Shown piece by piece: positions 8,677 to 15,932 of a stretch of DNA of 26,117 nucleotides. Origin of the DNA: JAWOFN01 sp046497505 [NCBI: bacterium] (GTDB taxonomy: Bacteria > Blakebacterota > Blakebacteria > Blakebacterales). Every line of letters starts with the position of its first letter. Within the stretch, counting starts at the first letter, position 1. The translations under genes and the position numbers were made by a program. The notes beneath the pieces are model-generated. The model made no database searches, had not been told where the DNA came from, and saw nothing but the letters and a program-made list of their open reading frames with translations. The DNA lies in NCBI GenBank assembly GCA_046497505.1, contig JAWOFN010000008.1, positions 1 through 26,117 on the forward strand, in the 5' to 3' direction.

Positions 8677-8718
8677 CGTAACTCTACCGTGCGGCGGCTA
8701 CCTGCGGCACGGACCCCT

Positions 8719-8792
8719 TGCGGGGTCGTCCAATGGCAGGACATGCGGCTCTGGACCGCAGAATCGGGGTTCGAATCCCTGCCCCGCAGCCA
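8719..8792 (+). tRNA. tRNA-Gln (anticodon CTG)
   Basis: Acceptor TGCGGGG pairs with CCCCGCA, discriminator G, encoded CCA. The anticodon stem TGCGG/CCGCA encloses CTCTGGA, giving CTG. The weak first pair (U-A) is a known GlnRS identity feature. It is 10 bp upstream of tRNA-Glu and shares its terminator, so the two are probably cotranscribed. Confidence 0.97.
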
Positions 8793-8802
8793 TTTCAGTC
8801 TT

Positions 8803-8878
8803 GGCCCGTTCGTCTAGGGGTTGAGGACGCCGGCCTCTCACGCCGGTAACATGGGTTCGAATCCCATACGGGCCACCA
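8803..8878 (+). tRNA. tRNA-Glu (anticodon CTC)
   Basis: Acceptor GGCCCGT pairs with ACGGGCC, discriminator A, encoded CCA. The anticodon stem CCGGC/GCCGG encloses CTCTCAC, giving CTC. T arm ATGGG-TTCGAAT-CCCAT. A strong hairpin terminator follows within 8 bp. Confidence 0.97.
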
Positions 8879-8885
8879 AGGTAAG

Positions 8886-8927
8886 GCCCCGTCCCGCAAC
8901 AGTTCATGCGGAACGGGGCTTCCTTAT
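8886..8927 (+). terminator. Intrinsic terminator after tRNA-Glu
   Basis: 13-bp stem with one mismatch (8886-8898 with 8907-8919), 8-nt loop, followed by TTCCTTATT. Ends the gltX/tRNA transcription region. Confidence 0.8.
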
Positions 8928-8988
8928 TCCCGGCTTTCCTCCCGACCGGGTGTGTCCGGAGGACGCAGGTCGGGATCCGCTGGTACTC

Positions 8989-9420
8989 CTAGTGTGGACG
9001 CTCGGTCCTGGCGGTGTAGTAGACTTCGCTGAAGCGCAGGATACTGTAGTCCACCACCTGGCAGATCGCGTCCAGAACATCGCTCACCGGATCCACCTCC
9101 ACCTCCCCGAGGACCAGTCCCTGGAGCAGATGGTCGCTGGCGATCCTTCGGAAGCCACGGAAGGCGTCTACCACCTCGTGTTCGGGGAAGGACATCGCCC
9201 CGCGCATTGAGACGATCACCCCGATGAACTTGTTCAGCGGTTCGAAGTCTTCCTCCTTGATGGCCGCGAAGTAGGCTTCCATGCACTGCCGGGTGGTCTG
9301 GCGGAGTTCCGCTATGGGGCGGGTGGTGTAGAGGGAGTTGGAGTCATGGAGCTCCTGGGCCCAGACCTCGATGATCTCGTCCTGTATGGCCTCGAGATAC
9401 TCCAGCGGATGCGCACTCAA
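8989..9420 (-). CDS. Stand-alone RsbRD N-terminal-like sensor domain protein
   Basis: 143 aa, all helical in appearance, no signal peptide. The N-terminal pattern (I-x-x-x-W-A-x-x-L, then Y-T-T-x-P-I-A-E-L and A-Y-F-A-A-I) resembles the RsbRD N-terminal domain (a globin-like helical sensor module of RsbR stressosome proteins), but the C-terminal STAS domain of RsbR is absent. The start is TTG at 9420, supported by GGGAGG about 8 nt upstream; the next Met (residue 48) would remove a third of the domain. A promoter at 9491-9519 suggests separate transcription from the thioesterase upstream. Probable regulatory or sensory role by protein contact; the partner is not in this window. Family call is from pattern memory and is moderate. 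Confidence 0.7.
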   Translation of the reverse strand: MSAHPLEYLEAIQDEIIEVWAQELHDSNSLYTTRPIAELRQTTRQCMEAYFAAIKEEDFEPLNKFIGVIVSMRGAMSFPEHEVVDAFRGFRRIASDHLLQGLVLGEVEVDPVSDVLDAICQVVDYSILRFSEVYYTARTERPH

Positions 9421-9490
9421 GGTACTTCCTCCCCTTCACGACAGGCTCGGGTCATTCGAGAACCGCGCTCGCAGGCAAACCGATCGACTG

Positions 9491-9519
9491 AGTCTAACAG
9501 AAGGGGACGGCCGCTCCAA
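9491..9519 (-). promoter_or_regulatory. Candidate promoter for the RsbRD-like gene
   Basis: Minus-strand TTGGAG (9519-9514) and TAGACT (9496-9491), 17-nt spacer; predicted 5' UTR about 63 nt. Confidence 0.45.
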
Positions 9520-9526
9520 CCACATG

Positions 9527-9928
9527 TCACTCATCCCGTATGGGCACCTTCTCACCGGCGACGGTGGCCACGTAGACCACCTCTCCTTCGGTGACGAAGA
9601 TGTTCTTCCCCACCTCTTCCCCGCTGTAGCGGATCGCCTCGACCCGTACCCCAACGGTGATCGATGTGGTCCCGACGCGGCGGGTCTCGGTATAGAAGGA
9701 AACGATGTCCCCAACGTACACCGGCTGATGGAACTCCACCTCCCGCATGGCCACCGTGACCATGGTGGCGTTCTTGTGGCGGCGGGCCTCGACGGCCCCC
9801 GCGAGGTCGATGTAACTCAGGATGACACCGCCGAAGATCGTGCCGGCCCCGTTCGTGTCCTTCGGGAGGAGGATCACCCGCAGGGCGGGCTCTTTGGAGG
9901 TATCCAGGGCATGCCCTTTCGGGGCCAT
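9527..9928 (-). CDS. Hotdog-fold acyl-CoA thioesterase
   Basis: 133 aa. The motif DTNGAGTIFGGVILSYIDLAGAVEA is the hotdog helix region of the acyl-CoA hydrolase (YciA/ACOT) family: the Asp-x-Asn and GG-(x)n-D residues are present, followed by EFHQPVYVGDIVSFY. It would hydrolyse acyl-CoA to free CoA and fatty acid in the cytoplasm. The start is placed at the ATG at 9928 because GAGGG lies 8-9 nt upstream; the earlier ATG at 9949 has no purine-rich site but is possible. It lies 34 bp (or 13 bp) after the RDD protein gene, so the two are probably one operon. Chain-length preference cannot be read from sequence. Confidence 0.88.
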   Translation of the reverse strand: MAPKGHALDTSKEPALRVILLPKDTNGAGTIFGGVILSYIDLAGAVEARRHKNATMVTVAMREVEFHQPVYVGDIVSFYTETRRVGTTSITVGVRVEAIRYSGEEVGKNIFVTEGEVVYVATVAGEKVPIRDE

Positions 9929-9962
9929 ATCGGATCCCTCTTCTTTCATGGTGGGGGTGAGT

Positions 9963-11033
9963 TCACTGGTCCATCCGCTCCCGCAGGATGTCCCGCAGCC
10001 TTTCGAGGTCCTCCCTGCCCAGCAGACCGTTCCGGCCCAGGGTCACCACCATCCGCACCGCCTCCTTGGGATCCGGCCCCAGATCGGCGGTCCGCATCCT
10101 CTCCACGAACTCCGTCCGTTTCCGTTCCAGCACCTTAGGCATGAGCTGGCCGCTGTCGACGAGGAAGGCGGTGTTGCGGAGGGCCTCCGCCAGGACCTCG
10201 ACCGTCGGTCCGCGGGCGGCCCGCTGTTTCCTCTCGTACGCGGTCTCACCCTCGGGTCGCCGGTAGATCGTCTTCGACGGATCGGAGACACGGTCGGCGG
10301 GCTCCCCGATGTGCGGCATGGGCCGGGCAGCTGAGGGCCTGGAGGGTACTCCCGTCTCTTCGGGGGCCGGCTGTCCCGGTATCGTCTCGCCTGTGTATTC
10401 CCCCGCGGCCTCCTGCCCGGGGGGGGGTGCGGTGTCTGGGGGTGCGGTGTCTGCACCGGAGGTGTCCTCCTGCGGGAGCTGGTCGGTATAGAGGATCCCC
10501 TCCTCATCGGCGGTGCGCAGGTCGGCGACCTGGTAGAGTTCAGGGCGCGGGCGGGTGAACTGGACCAGTCGTGTGCCGGCAACCCGGTCCTGCAGGGTTC
10601 GGGCCTTGGGATCCCGGGCGGCCACCAGGGTCCCGATCCCCAGGGCGGCGATACCCAGCGCGTGCCCGATCACTTCGCGAAGGACCACCTGCTCCGCCCC
10701 GAGGGGACGGTCCCTCTCGGGCACCACCCGCAGGTGGAAGAGCATCTTGCCGGGCGTGGAACCGGTGGCCAGCGGGACCACCACCCAGTATCCCAGAGTG
10801 CCCATGAACCAGGTCGAGAGGGTCAGAGTGCGGGCGAAGAGGGAACCGCCGGAGAGGGGGCCTGCCACGATGAGTTCCACGGCCCTGTGCAGGGAGAAGG
10901 TGATGATCACCGAGGCGATGATATCCAGGATGTAGGCCAGGGTCCGGGCGGGAAGAGGAGCGGGGATATAGTCCGCCCCGGGCAGCAGCTGGAGGGGCTG
11001 GAGGTGCGGTCTTTCGGATCGATCCTCGGACAT
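9963..11033 (-). CDS. RDD family membrane protein with long proline-rich cytoplasmic tail
   Basis: 356 aa. Residues 25-160 form an RDD domain: LPARTLAYILDIIAS (Arg30, Asp37) at the start of TM1, further hydrophobic segments near 70-90 and 125-140, and GSTPGKMLFHLRVV between them. Residues 175-260 are low-complexity and rich in Pro, Thr and Glu (repeated DTAPP). The last 100 residues are charged and probably helical. RDD proteins are membrane proteins of poorly defined, probably transport-related, function. The start at 11033 is supported by a promoter whose predicted +1 is only 4 nt upstream; longer in-frame starts (TTG 11123, ATG 11087) would lie upstream of that promoter. The thioesterase gene follows. 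Confidence 0.85.
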   Translation of the reverse strand: MSEDRSERPHLQPLQLLPGADYIPAPLPARTLAYILDIIASVIITFSLHRAVELIVAGPLSGGSLFARTLTLSTWFMGTLGYWVVVPLATGSTPGKMLFHLRVVPERDRPLGAEQVVLREVIGHALGIAALGIGTLVAARDPKARTLQDRVAGTRLVQFTRPRPELYQVADLRTADEEGILYTDQLPQEDTSGADTAPPDTAPPPGQEAAGEYTGETIPGQPAPEETGVPSRPSAARPMPHIGEPADRVSDPSKTIYRRPEGETAYERKQRAARGPTVEVLAEALRNTAFLVDSGQLMPKVLERKRTEFVERMRTADLGPDPKEAVRMVVTLGRNGLLGREDLERLRDILRERMDQ

Positions 11034-11043
11034 GGCCCATCGG

Positions 11044-11072
11044 AGAGTATGATCCAGGATGAGCCCGGTCAA
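11044..11072 (-). promoter_or_regulatory. Candidate promoter for the RDD gene giving a near-leaderless mRNA
   Basis: Minus-strand TTGACC (11072-11067) and TACTCT (11049-11044), 17-nt spacer. Predicted +1 near 11037, 4 nt before the ATG, leaving no room for a Shine-Dalgarno. Confidence 0.5.
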
Positions 11073-11116
11073 GAGAGGGGAGGTCATTGGATGGATCTCG
11101 CCAAAATGCCCAAAGA

Positions 11117-11146
11117 TTGACAATTCCGTGACAGGAGGTCTATTCT
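11117..11146 (+). promoter_or_regulatory. Strong sigma70 promoter for the FadL/SGNH operon
   Basis: TTGACA (11117-11122), 18-nt spacer, TATTCT (11141-11146). This is the best consensus match in the window. Predicted 5' UTR about 100 nt, with AAGGAG just before the start codon. Confidence 0.65.
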
Positions 11147-11254
11147 GCCGCTCTATGCCTGAACCCGGATGTTCAGCGTCGGTACGGGACCTCCCGTCCC
11201 GGTCGACGCCCGCACCCGGCCCGCAACGGGAGTCTAGGTTTCAAGGAGAACCGG

Positions 11255-12562
11255 ATGAGACGAGCAATCACATACCTCACCCTGACCTCGGCGGCGGTGG
11301 TGCTGTTCTCCGCCCCCCAGGCCCAGGCTGGAGGATTCAGCATCTATGAGCAGGGAGCTCGTGCCATGGGTCGGGCCTCTGCCTTCGTTGCTGCCCCCAA
11401 CGACCCTTCCGCCATGTTCTACAACCCAGCCGGGCTGGCACTGCTGGATGGCACCCAGCTCTACATCGGCGGGACGATCATCGCCCCCATCGGCAAGTTC
11501 TACGGTACCGACCCCTACCCGGGGTACGGTGTCGAAGAGCGGCAGCATTACCAGTTCTTCACCCCCCCCAACGCCTACCTGAGCCACCGCCTGAACGAGA
11601 AGGTGGTCCTGGGCTTCGGCATCACCGCGCCCTTCGGTCTGGGGACCGCCTGGCATCATCCCAACACGTTCACGGGGCGGTACCTCAGCACCGACACCAA
11701 TCTGGAGGCCATCAGCTTCACCCCCACGGTGGGCTACTCGGCCAGCGACAGGCTGTCTCTCGGGCTTGGTCTCGACTACCGGATCTCGCAGCTGACGCTG
11801 CAGCGGTACGTCGGGGCGCTGAACCCCAACGACAACAGGGTCCACGACATCGCCACCACGGCGCTGGAGAGCGAGTGGGGCAGCGGGTTCGGCTTCAACC
11901 TGGGCCTGCTCTACGATGTCTCCGAGAGGGTGAGCCTGGGGCTGGCCTACCGCGGCGGCATGAAGATCGAGTACGACGGGGCCGCTACCCTGACCCAGAT
12001 CCTCACCGGGGACACGTTCTTCGACACGCAGGTCGCATCGATGCTGGGGGACGGCACGGCCGACCTCACGACCAGCATCGACTTCCCCGGCAGCGTCACC
12101 GGCGGAGTGGCCTACAAGGTCAGCCCGGAGCTGCTGGTGGAGGGGGACCTGAACTTCACCATGTGGTCCGCCTTCGAGAAGCTGGAATCGGAGGGGCTGG
12201 CCGAGGACCCGGACAGCCAGCTGGAAGACCTGAACGTCCCGGAGGACTACGAGGACACCATCACGCTCCGGTTCGGGGCGGAGTACCTGTACACGGACAT
12301 GCTCACCCTGCGTGCCGGCTACCTCTGGGACCAGGGTCCGTCTCCGCCGGAGAGCGTCTCCCCCCTGCTGCCCGACGCGAACCGCAACGGGTTCACCGTG
12401 GGTATGGGGATCGACCTCGGCACCGTGACCCTCGACTGGGCAAGCATGTACCTGAAGTTCGACGAGGCCAGCACCGAGATGAAGAACCACGCCGGATTCG
12501 ACGGTGTGTACGACAGCTCGGCCTGGCTCATGGCGTTCAACGTCAGCTACCCCATCCGCTAG
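11255..12562 (+). CDS. OmpP1/FadL family outer-membrane transporter
   Basis: 435 aa. Residues 1-25 are a signal peptide (cut near AQA-GGF). The mature N-terminus GGFSIYEQGARAMGRASAFVA and the DPSAMFYNPAGLA block (about 50-62, with the family NPAG motif) are diagnostic of the FadL/TodX family, whose N-terminal hatch plugs a 14-strand beta barrel. Alternating amphipathic strands run to the C-terminus. FadL proteins pass long-chain fatty acids or other hydrophobic compounds across the outer membrane by lateral diffusion. An AAGGAG site lies 6-7 nt before the ATG. It is followed after 19 bp by an SGNH-hydrolase lipoprotein gene under the same promoter, which suggests uptake of the lipids that enzyme releases. 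Exact substrate not determinable. Confidence 0.94.
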   Translation: MRRAITYLTLTSAAVVLFSAPQAQAGGFSIYEQGARAMGRASAFVAAPNDPSAMFYNPAGLALLDGTQLYIGGTIIAPIGKFYGTDPYPGYGVEERQHYQFFTPPNAYLSHRLNEKVVLGFGITAPFGLGTAWHHPNTFTGRYLSTDTNLEAISFTPTVGYSASDRLSLGLGLDYRISQLTLQRYVGALNPNDNRVHDIATTALESEWGSGFGFNLGLLYDVSERVSLGLAYRGGMKIEYDGAATLTQILTGDTFFDTQVASMLGDGTADLTTSIDFPGSVTGGVAYKVSPELLVEGDLNFTMWSAFEKLESEGLAEDPDSQLEDLNVPEDYEDTITLRFGAEYLYTDMLTLRAGYLWDQGPSPPESVSPLLPDANRNGFTVGMGIDLGTVTLDWASMYLKFDEASTEMKNHAGFDGVYDSSAWLMAFNVSYPIR

Positions 12563-12581
12563 ACCCAAGGAAGGGATCGAC

Positions 12582-13916
12582 ATGCGCAACCGAACGAGCA
12601 GTAAGGTCGGTCTCGCGGCGGCACTGATCGTCTCCGCGGGTCTGGCATTCAGCGGGTGTGCGGTGGATCAGCCCAGCGCGCCCGAGGTGACCACCGGCAC
12701 CATCGACTTCACCACCATGTCCGTCATCGGCAACTCCCTCTCAGCCGGTGTGGTGAACGGCGGACTGGGGGGCTTCACCCAGGCCAACAGCTTCCCGGCC
12801 CTTATCGCCGGGCAGGTGGAGACCGCGTTCATCCAGCCCGCCATCACCGACCCCGGGATCCCGACCAAGAAGCAGCTGGTCATCACCGCCCAGGGTCCGG
12901 CCATCGTGGACCGGTCCGGTGAGGGCATCCCCACCAACACGGGATACGCCGGGATCTACAACAACCTGGCCGTGCCCGGGGCCACCTCGGTGGACGTGAT
13001 GAGTGACGACGGGTCTTCCGCCGGGACCATCAGCCAGGTCATCCTGAGAGGGCAGGGGACCCAGGTGGAGCTGGCGGTGGCCTCAAGTCCCAGCATCGTG
13101 TTCGTCTGGGCGGGCAGCAACGATGTGCTGGGCGGAGCTCTCTCCGGCGTGGTCGCCGACGGAGTCACCACGGTACCTATCGCGGCCACCACCGCGTCCC
13201 TCACCGGGCTCTTCACCACCCTGGAGTCCCAGACCACCGCCGAGATCGTGGCGGCCAACGTACCGGATGTGACCACCATCCCCTACGTGACCTACCTGAG
13301 CAGGGGCTACACCTCCCCCCTCACCGACGACGCGGGTACCCAGACCGTCTTCCCCGTGATCACCACCGGTACGGGCACGGAGCGGCAGGCGACGGAGGAC
13401 GACTACATCCTGCTGCCGGCGGCCACCGCCTTCGCGATGGACCCCACCCTGGGACAGCCCACCAACCCCGTCCCGAACGAGCTGGTGCTGGACGAGGCGG
13501 AGATCACCGACCTGCAGAGCCGGGTCGATGCCATCAACTCGGTCATCGAGACACAGGCCTCGAGTGCCGGTGCGATCCTGGTCGACACCCACGCCCTGAT
13601 GACCGAGGCGGCGGCATCTCCCATGACCATCACCGAGGGCGGGGTGGACTACGAGATCAACAGCCTCTTCGTCTCCGACGGCGGGATGACTTTCAGCCTG
13701 GACGGCGTGCATCCCACCACCGCCGGCTATGTGATGGTGGCCAACTACTTCATCGACGTTCTGAACCAGGCCCCGGGAGCGGCCATCCCCCACGTCTCCT
13801 ACTCCCGGACCGTCTTCCCGAGGGTGGCGGCGGAAGGGAAGGTGGCGTTGGAGAAGATGCCCGACTTCACCGGGCTCCAGGAACATCTGATGGAGATCTA
13901 CGGGATCCGGCGCTAA
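12582..13916 (+). CDS. SGNH/GDSL hydrolase lipoprotein
   Basis: 444 aa. The signal peptide ends in lipobox FSGC (C26), so it is probably membrane anchored. SGNH blocks are visible: GNSLSAG (S52 nucleophile; the usual GDS Asp is Asn), a candidate block II Gly in NLAVPGA, GSNDVL (N180) and DGVHPTTAGY (D374, H377). These give a full Ser-Asp-His set for ester hydrolysis, probably of lipids or acylated polymers outside the inner membrane. The start ATG at 12582 has AAGGAAGGG upstream; an in-frame ATG at 12504 overlaps the FadL gene and is rejected. A central insertion of about 100 residues (200-300) lacks recognisable motifs. It is second gene of the FadL operon, followed by a strong terminator. 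Confidence 0.9.
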   Translation: MRNRTSSKVGLAAALIVSAGLAFSGCAVDQPSAPEVTTGTIDFTTMSVIGNSLSAGVVNGGLGGFTQANSFPALIAGQVETAFIQPAITDPGIPTKKQLVITAQGPAIVDRSGEGIPTNTGYAGIYNNLAVPGATSVDVMSDDGSSAGTISQVILRGQGTQVELAVASSPSIVFVWAGSNDVLGGALSGVVADGVTTVPIAATTASLTGLFTTLESQTTAEIVAANVPDVTTIPYVTYLSRGYTSPLTDDAGTQTVFPVITTGTGTERQATEDDYILLPAATAFAMDPTLGQPTNPVPNELVLDEAEITDLQSRVDAINSVIETQASSAGAILVDTHALMTEAAASPMTITEGGVDYEINSLFVSDGGMTFSLDGVHPTTAGYVMVANYFIDVLNQAPGAAIPHVSYSRTVFPRVAAEGKVALEKMPDFTGLQEHLMEIYGIRR

Positions 13917-13978
13917 TCGGGACCCGGCAGCAGAAGGCATCCGGACCCCCGAGAGGGGGATCCCGTGCGGGAAACAGG

Positions 13979-14021
13979 AAGGGCGGCAGGCCCGATGGGG
14001 GACTGCCGCCCTTCTATTTGA
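13979..14021 (+). terminator. Intrinsic terminator between the SGNH gene and modC
   Basis: Perfect 11-bp stem (13979-13989 with 14003-14013), 13-nt loop, then CTATTTG. A smaller hairpin CCCCC-GAGA-GGGGG lies just upstream, at about 13945-13960. Lying between convergent genes, the main hairpin may act in both directions. Confidence 0.8.
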
Positions 14022-14118
14022 TCGGCACAGTCATTCCCTTCGCCCGGTCGAGCGGCGCCCCGCGGCAGGCGGGGGTCGTATCACCCCGGTCCCCGCGTTC
14101 CGGGAGATCGCGGGATGG

Positions 14119-15201
14119 TCACTCCAAATAGTGGATGCTGTGGGTCTTGAAGAGTACCCACACGTCCCGGCCGGTGCGCAGTTCGAGTTCGCGGACCGAT
14201 GCGGGTGTGACCTTCGCCGTGAGCCGGAGCGAGCCTCCGCAGTCCAGGTCCACGAGGGTCCACGGTCCCCGGGGGACCACCTCATCCACCGAGACGCGCA
14301 GCAGGTTCCGGGCGCTCGTGGGTCCCGGTCGCTGCGAGGCGAGGATCAGGTCCTCGGCCCGCACACCTATCCGCACCCGGCTGCCCTCGGGTAGATCGAG
14401 GAAGGGAGCCCGCAGTTGCAGGCCCCCGTCCAGCAGCACCCGGGCGGTCCCCGAGATGGGATCGCTCTGCTGCAGGGTCCCGGTGAGCACGTTCTCGAAC
14501 CCCACCAGGTGGGCCAGGACCGATCGATCCGTCTGTCGGAGGAGTTCGGGAGGCGCTCCCTGGTCCTGGACCCTCCCGGCCTCCAGCACCACCACGTGAT
14601 CGGCGAGAGCCAGCACGTCCTCCAGCTGGTGGGAGACCATCAGCGCGGGAGGCAGGAAGTGCTGCTTCACCCGTACCAGGTAGTCCAGGATGCGGCGGCG
14701 CAGGGCCGTGTCGAGCCCGGTGAGGGGCTCGTCCAGCAGCAGGAGAGCGGGGTCGGAGAGGAGTGCGCGGCCCAGGGCGACACGACGCTTCTCCCCGCCC
14801 GAGAGGGCGGCGGGACGCCGCTCCAGCAGGTCCTCGAGGTCGAGTACCTCCGTCACCTCGGCGAAGGCACGGTCTCGCCGGTCCGAGGGGGCCCCGGAGA
14901 TCCCGAACACCAGGTTCTCCGCCGCGGTCATGTGGGGGAAGAGGGCCTCGCCCTGGAAGACCAATCCCACCCTGCGTCTGCGGGCCGGAAGGTGCGCACC
15001 TTCAGTGGAGTCGTCCAGGACCCGTCCCTCCACCTCGATCCTGCCCCGCATCGGTATGAGGCCGGCTACCGCTTCCAGCAGGGAGGACTTGCCCGCACCC
15101 GAGGGTCCCACCACCCCGATCCAGGGACCGTCGCTGGCCACAGCGGTGCGGAGAGAGAAGTCCCCGCGGCGCAGCTCCAGGTCCAGGTGCAGGCGGCTCA
15201 T
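14119..15201 (-). CDS. modC: Molybdate ABC transporter ATP-binding protein
   Basis: 360 aa, normal ModC length. Walker A GPSGAGKSS (32-40), Q-loop VFQGE (Q83), signature LSGGE (133-137), Walker B LLLLDE (153-158) and the switch His in MVSHQLED are all intact. The C-terminal 130 residues form the molybdate-binding (Mop/TOBE) domain typical of ModC. It powers molybdate import through ModB at the inner membrane. Its ATG overlaps the modB stop (ATGA), indicating translational coupling. Identification as ModC rather than another sugar or sulfate ATPase rests on the neighbouring modA and modB. Confidence 0.94.
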   Translation of the reverse strand: MSRLHLDLELRRGDFSLRTAVASDGPWIGVVGPSGAGKSSLLEAVAGLIPMRGRIEVEGRVLDDSTEGAHLPARRRRVGLVFQGEALFPHMTAAENLVFGISGAPSDRRDRAFAEVTEVLDLEDLLERRPAALSGGEKRRVALGRALLSDPALLLLDEPLTGLDTALRRRILDYLVRVKQHFLPPALMVSHQLEDVLALADHVVVLEAGRVQDQGAPPELLRQTDRSVLAHLVGFENVLTGTLQQSDPISGTARVLLDGGLQLRAPFLDLPEGSRVRIGVRAEDLILASQRPGPTSARNLLRVSVDEVVPRGPWTLVDLDCGGSLRLTAKVTPASVRELELRTGRDVWVLFKTHSIHYLE

Positions 15202-15920
15202 AACGGCAGGACCGTGCTTCGGGCCTGCTCTCCAGTCCCTCCCTCATCCCGTCCGATATCGGTGACCAGCCGCTGTTCCACCATCGCCAGCAGGCCCACG
15301 AGGGCCATGGCCAGGACCACGGCTACCAGGGCGAGCATGACAGCCGTCTCATCGCGCCCCGTGGTGACGGCGGTATAGACACCGAGCGGGAGGGTCTGAG
15401 TGATCCCGGGGATGTTGCCCGCAACGATGATCGTGGCCCCGAACTCGCCCAGGCTCCGGGCGAGGGCCAGGAGCTGACCGGCCAGCAGTCCCCGGAGGCT
15501 GAGCGGCATGGTGATCTCCCAGAAGACACGCCACTCCCCGGCGCCCAGGGTACGCGCCGCCTGTTCCAGCTGCTCGTCCACCTGGCCCATAGCCACGGCC
15601 AGGGGACGGACCGCCAGAGGCAGGGCCACGACGAAGCAGGCTGCGATGGCCGCTCCGGCGGTGAAGGTGATCTCGATGCCCAAAGGGGCGAGCAGGGCGC
15701 CGATGGGCCCGTTGCGTCCAAGCAGCATGAGCAGGATGAACCCGGTGACGGTGGGGGGCAGCACGAGCGGGAGGGTCACAACCACCTCCAGCGGTCTGCG
15801 CCACCAGCCCCGGCCCCGGGCCAGCAGCCAGGCCAGCAGCATGCTCACCGGGAGCAGCAGCAGCGTCGCGGAGATGCTGACCAGCAGGGAGACACGGAGG
15901 ATGTCGAACAGTGGGGCCAC
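15198..15920 (-). CDS. modB: Molybdate ABC transporter permease
   Basis: 240 aa with about five to six hydrophobic helices, starting with SLLVSISATLLLLPVSMLLAW. The permease loop EQAARTLGAGEWRVFWEITMP contains the conserved EAA---G contact for ModC, and PLVLPPTVTGF is the typical ModB segment. It starts at GTG 15920, with GAGGGA about 8-10 nt upstream; no ATG fits. It lies 12 bp after modA and overlaps modC by 4 bp, so the three form one operon. Confidence 0.94.
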   Translation of the reverse strand: MAPLFDILRVSLLVSISATLLLLPVSMLLAWLLARGRGWWRRPLEVVVTLPLVLPPTVTGFILLMLLGRNGPIGALLAPLGIEITFTAGAAIAACFVVALPLAVRPLAVAMGQVDEQLEQAARTLGAGEWRVFWEITMPLSLRGLLAGQLLALARSLGEFGATIIVAGNIPGITQTLPLGVYTAVTTGRDETAVMLALVAVVLAMALVGLLAMVEQRLVTDIGRDEGGTGEQARSTVLPL

Positions 15921-15932
15921 GTCAGGGATCCC

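Noticed and set aside
7074-8744. 556-codon minus-strand open frame opposite gltX
   Set aside because: gltX on the plus strand has all class I synthetase motifs; the antisense product has none and would cover the tRNA-tail repeat.
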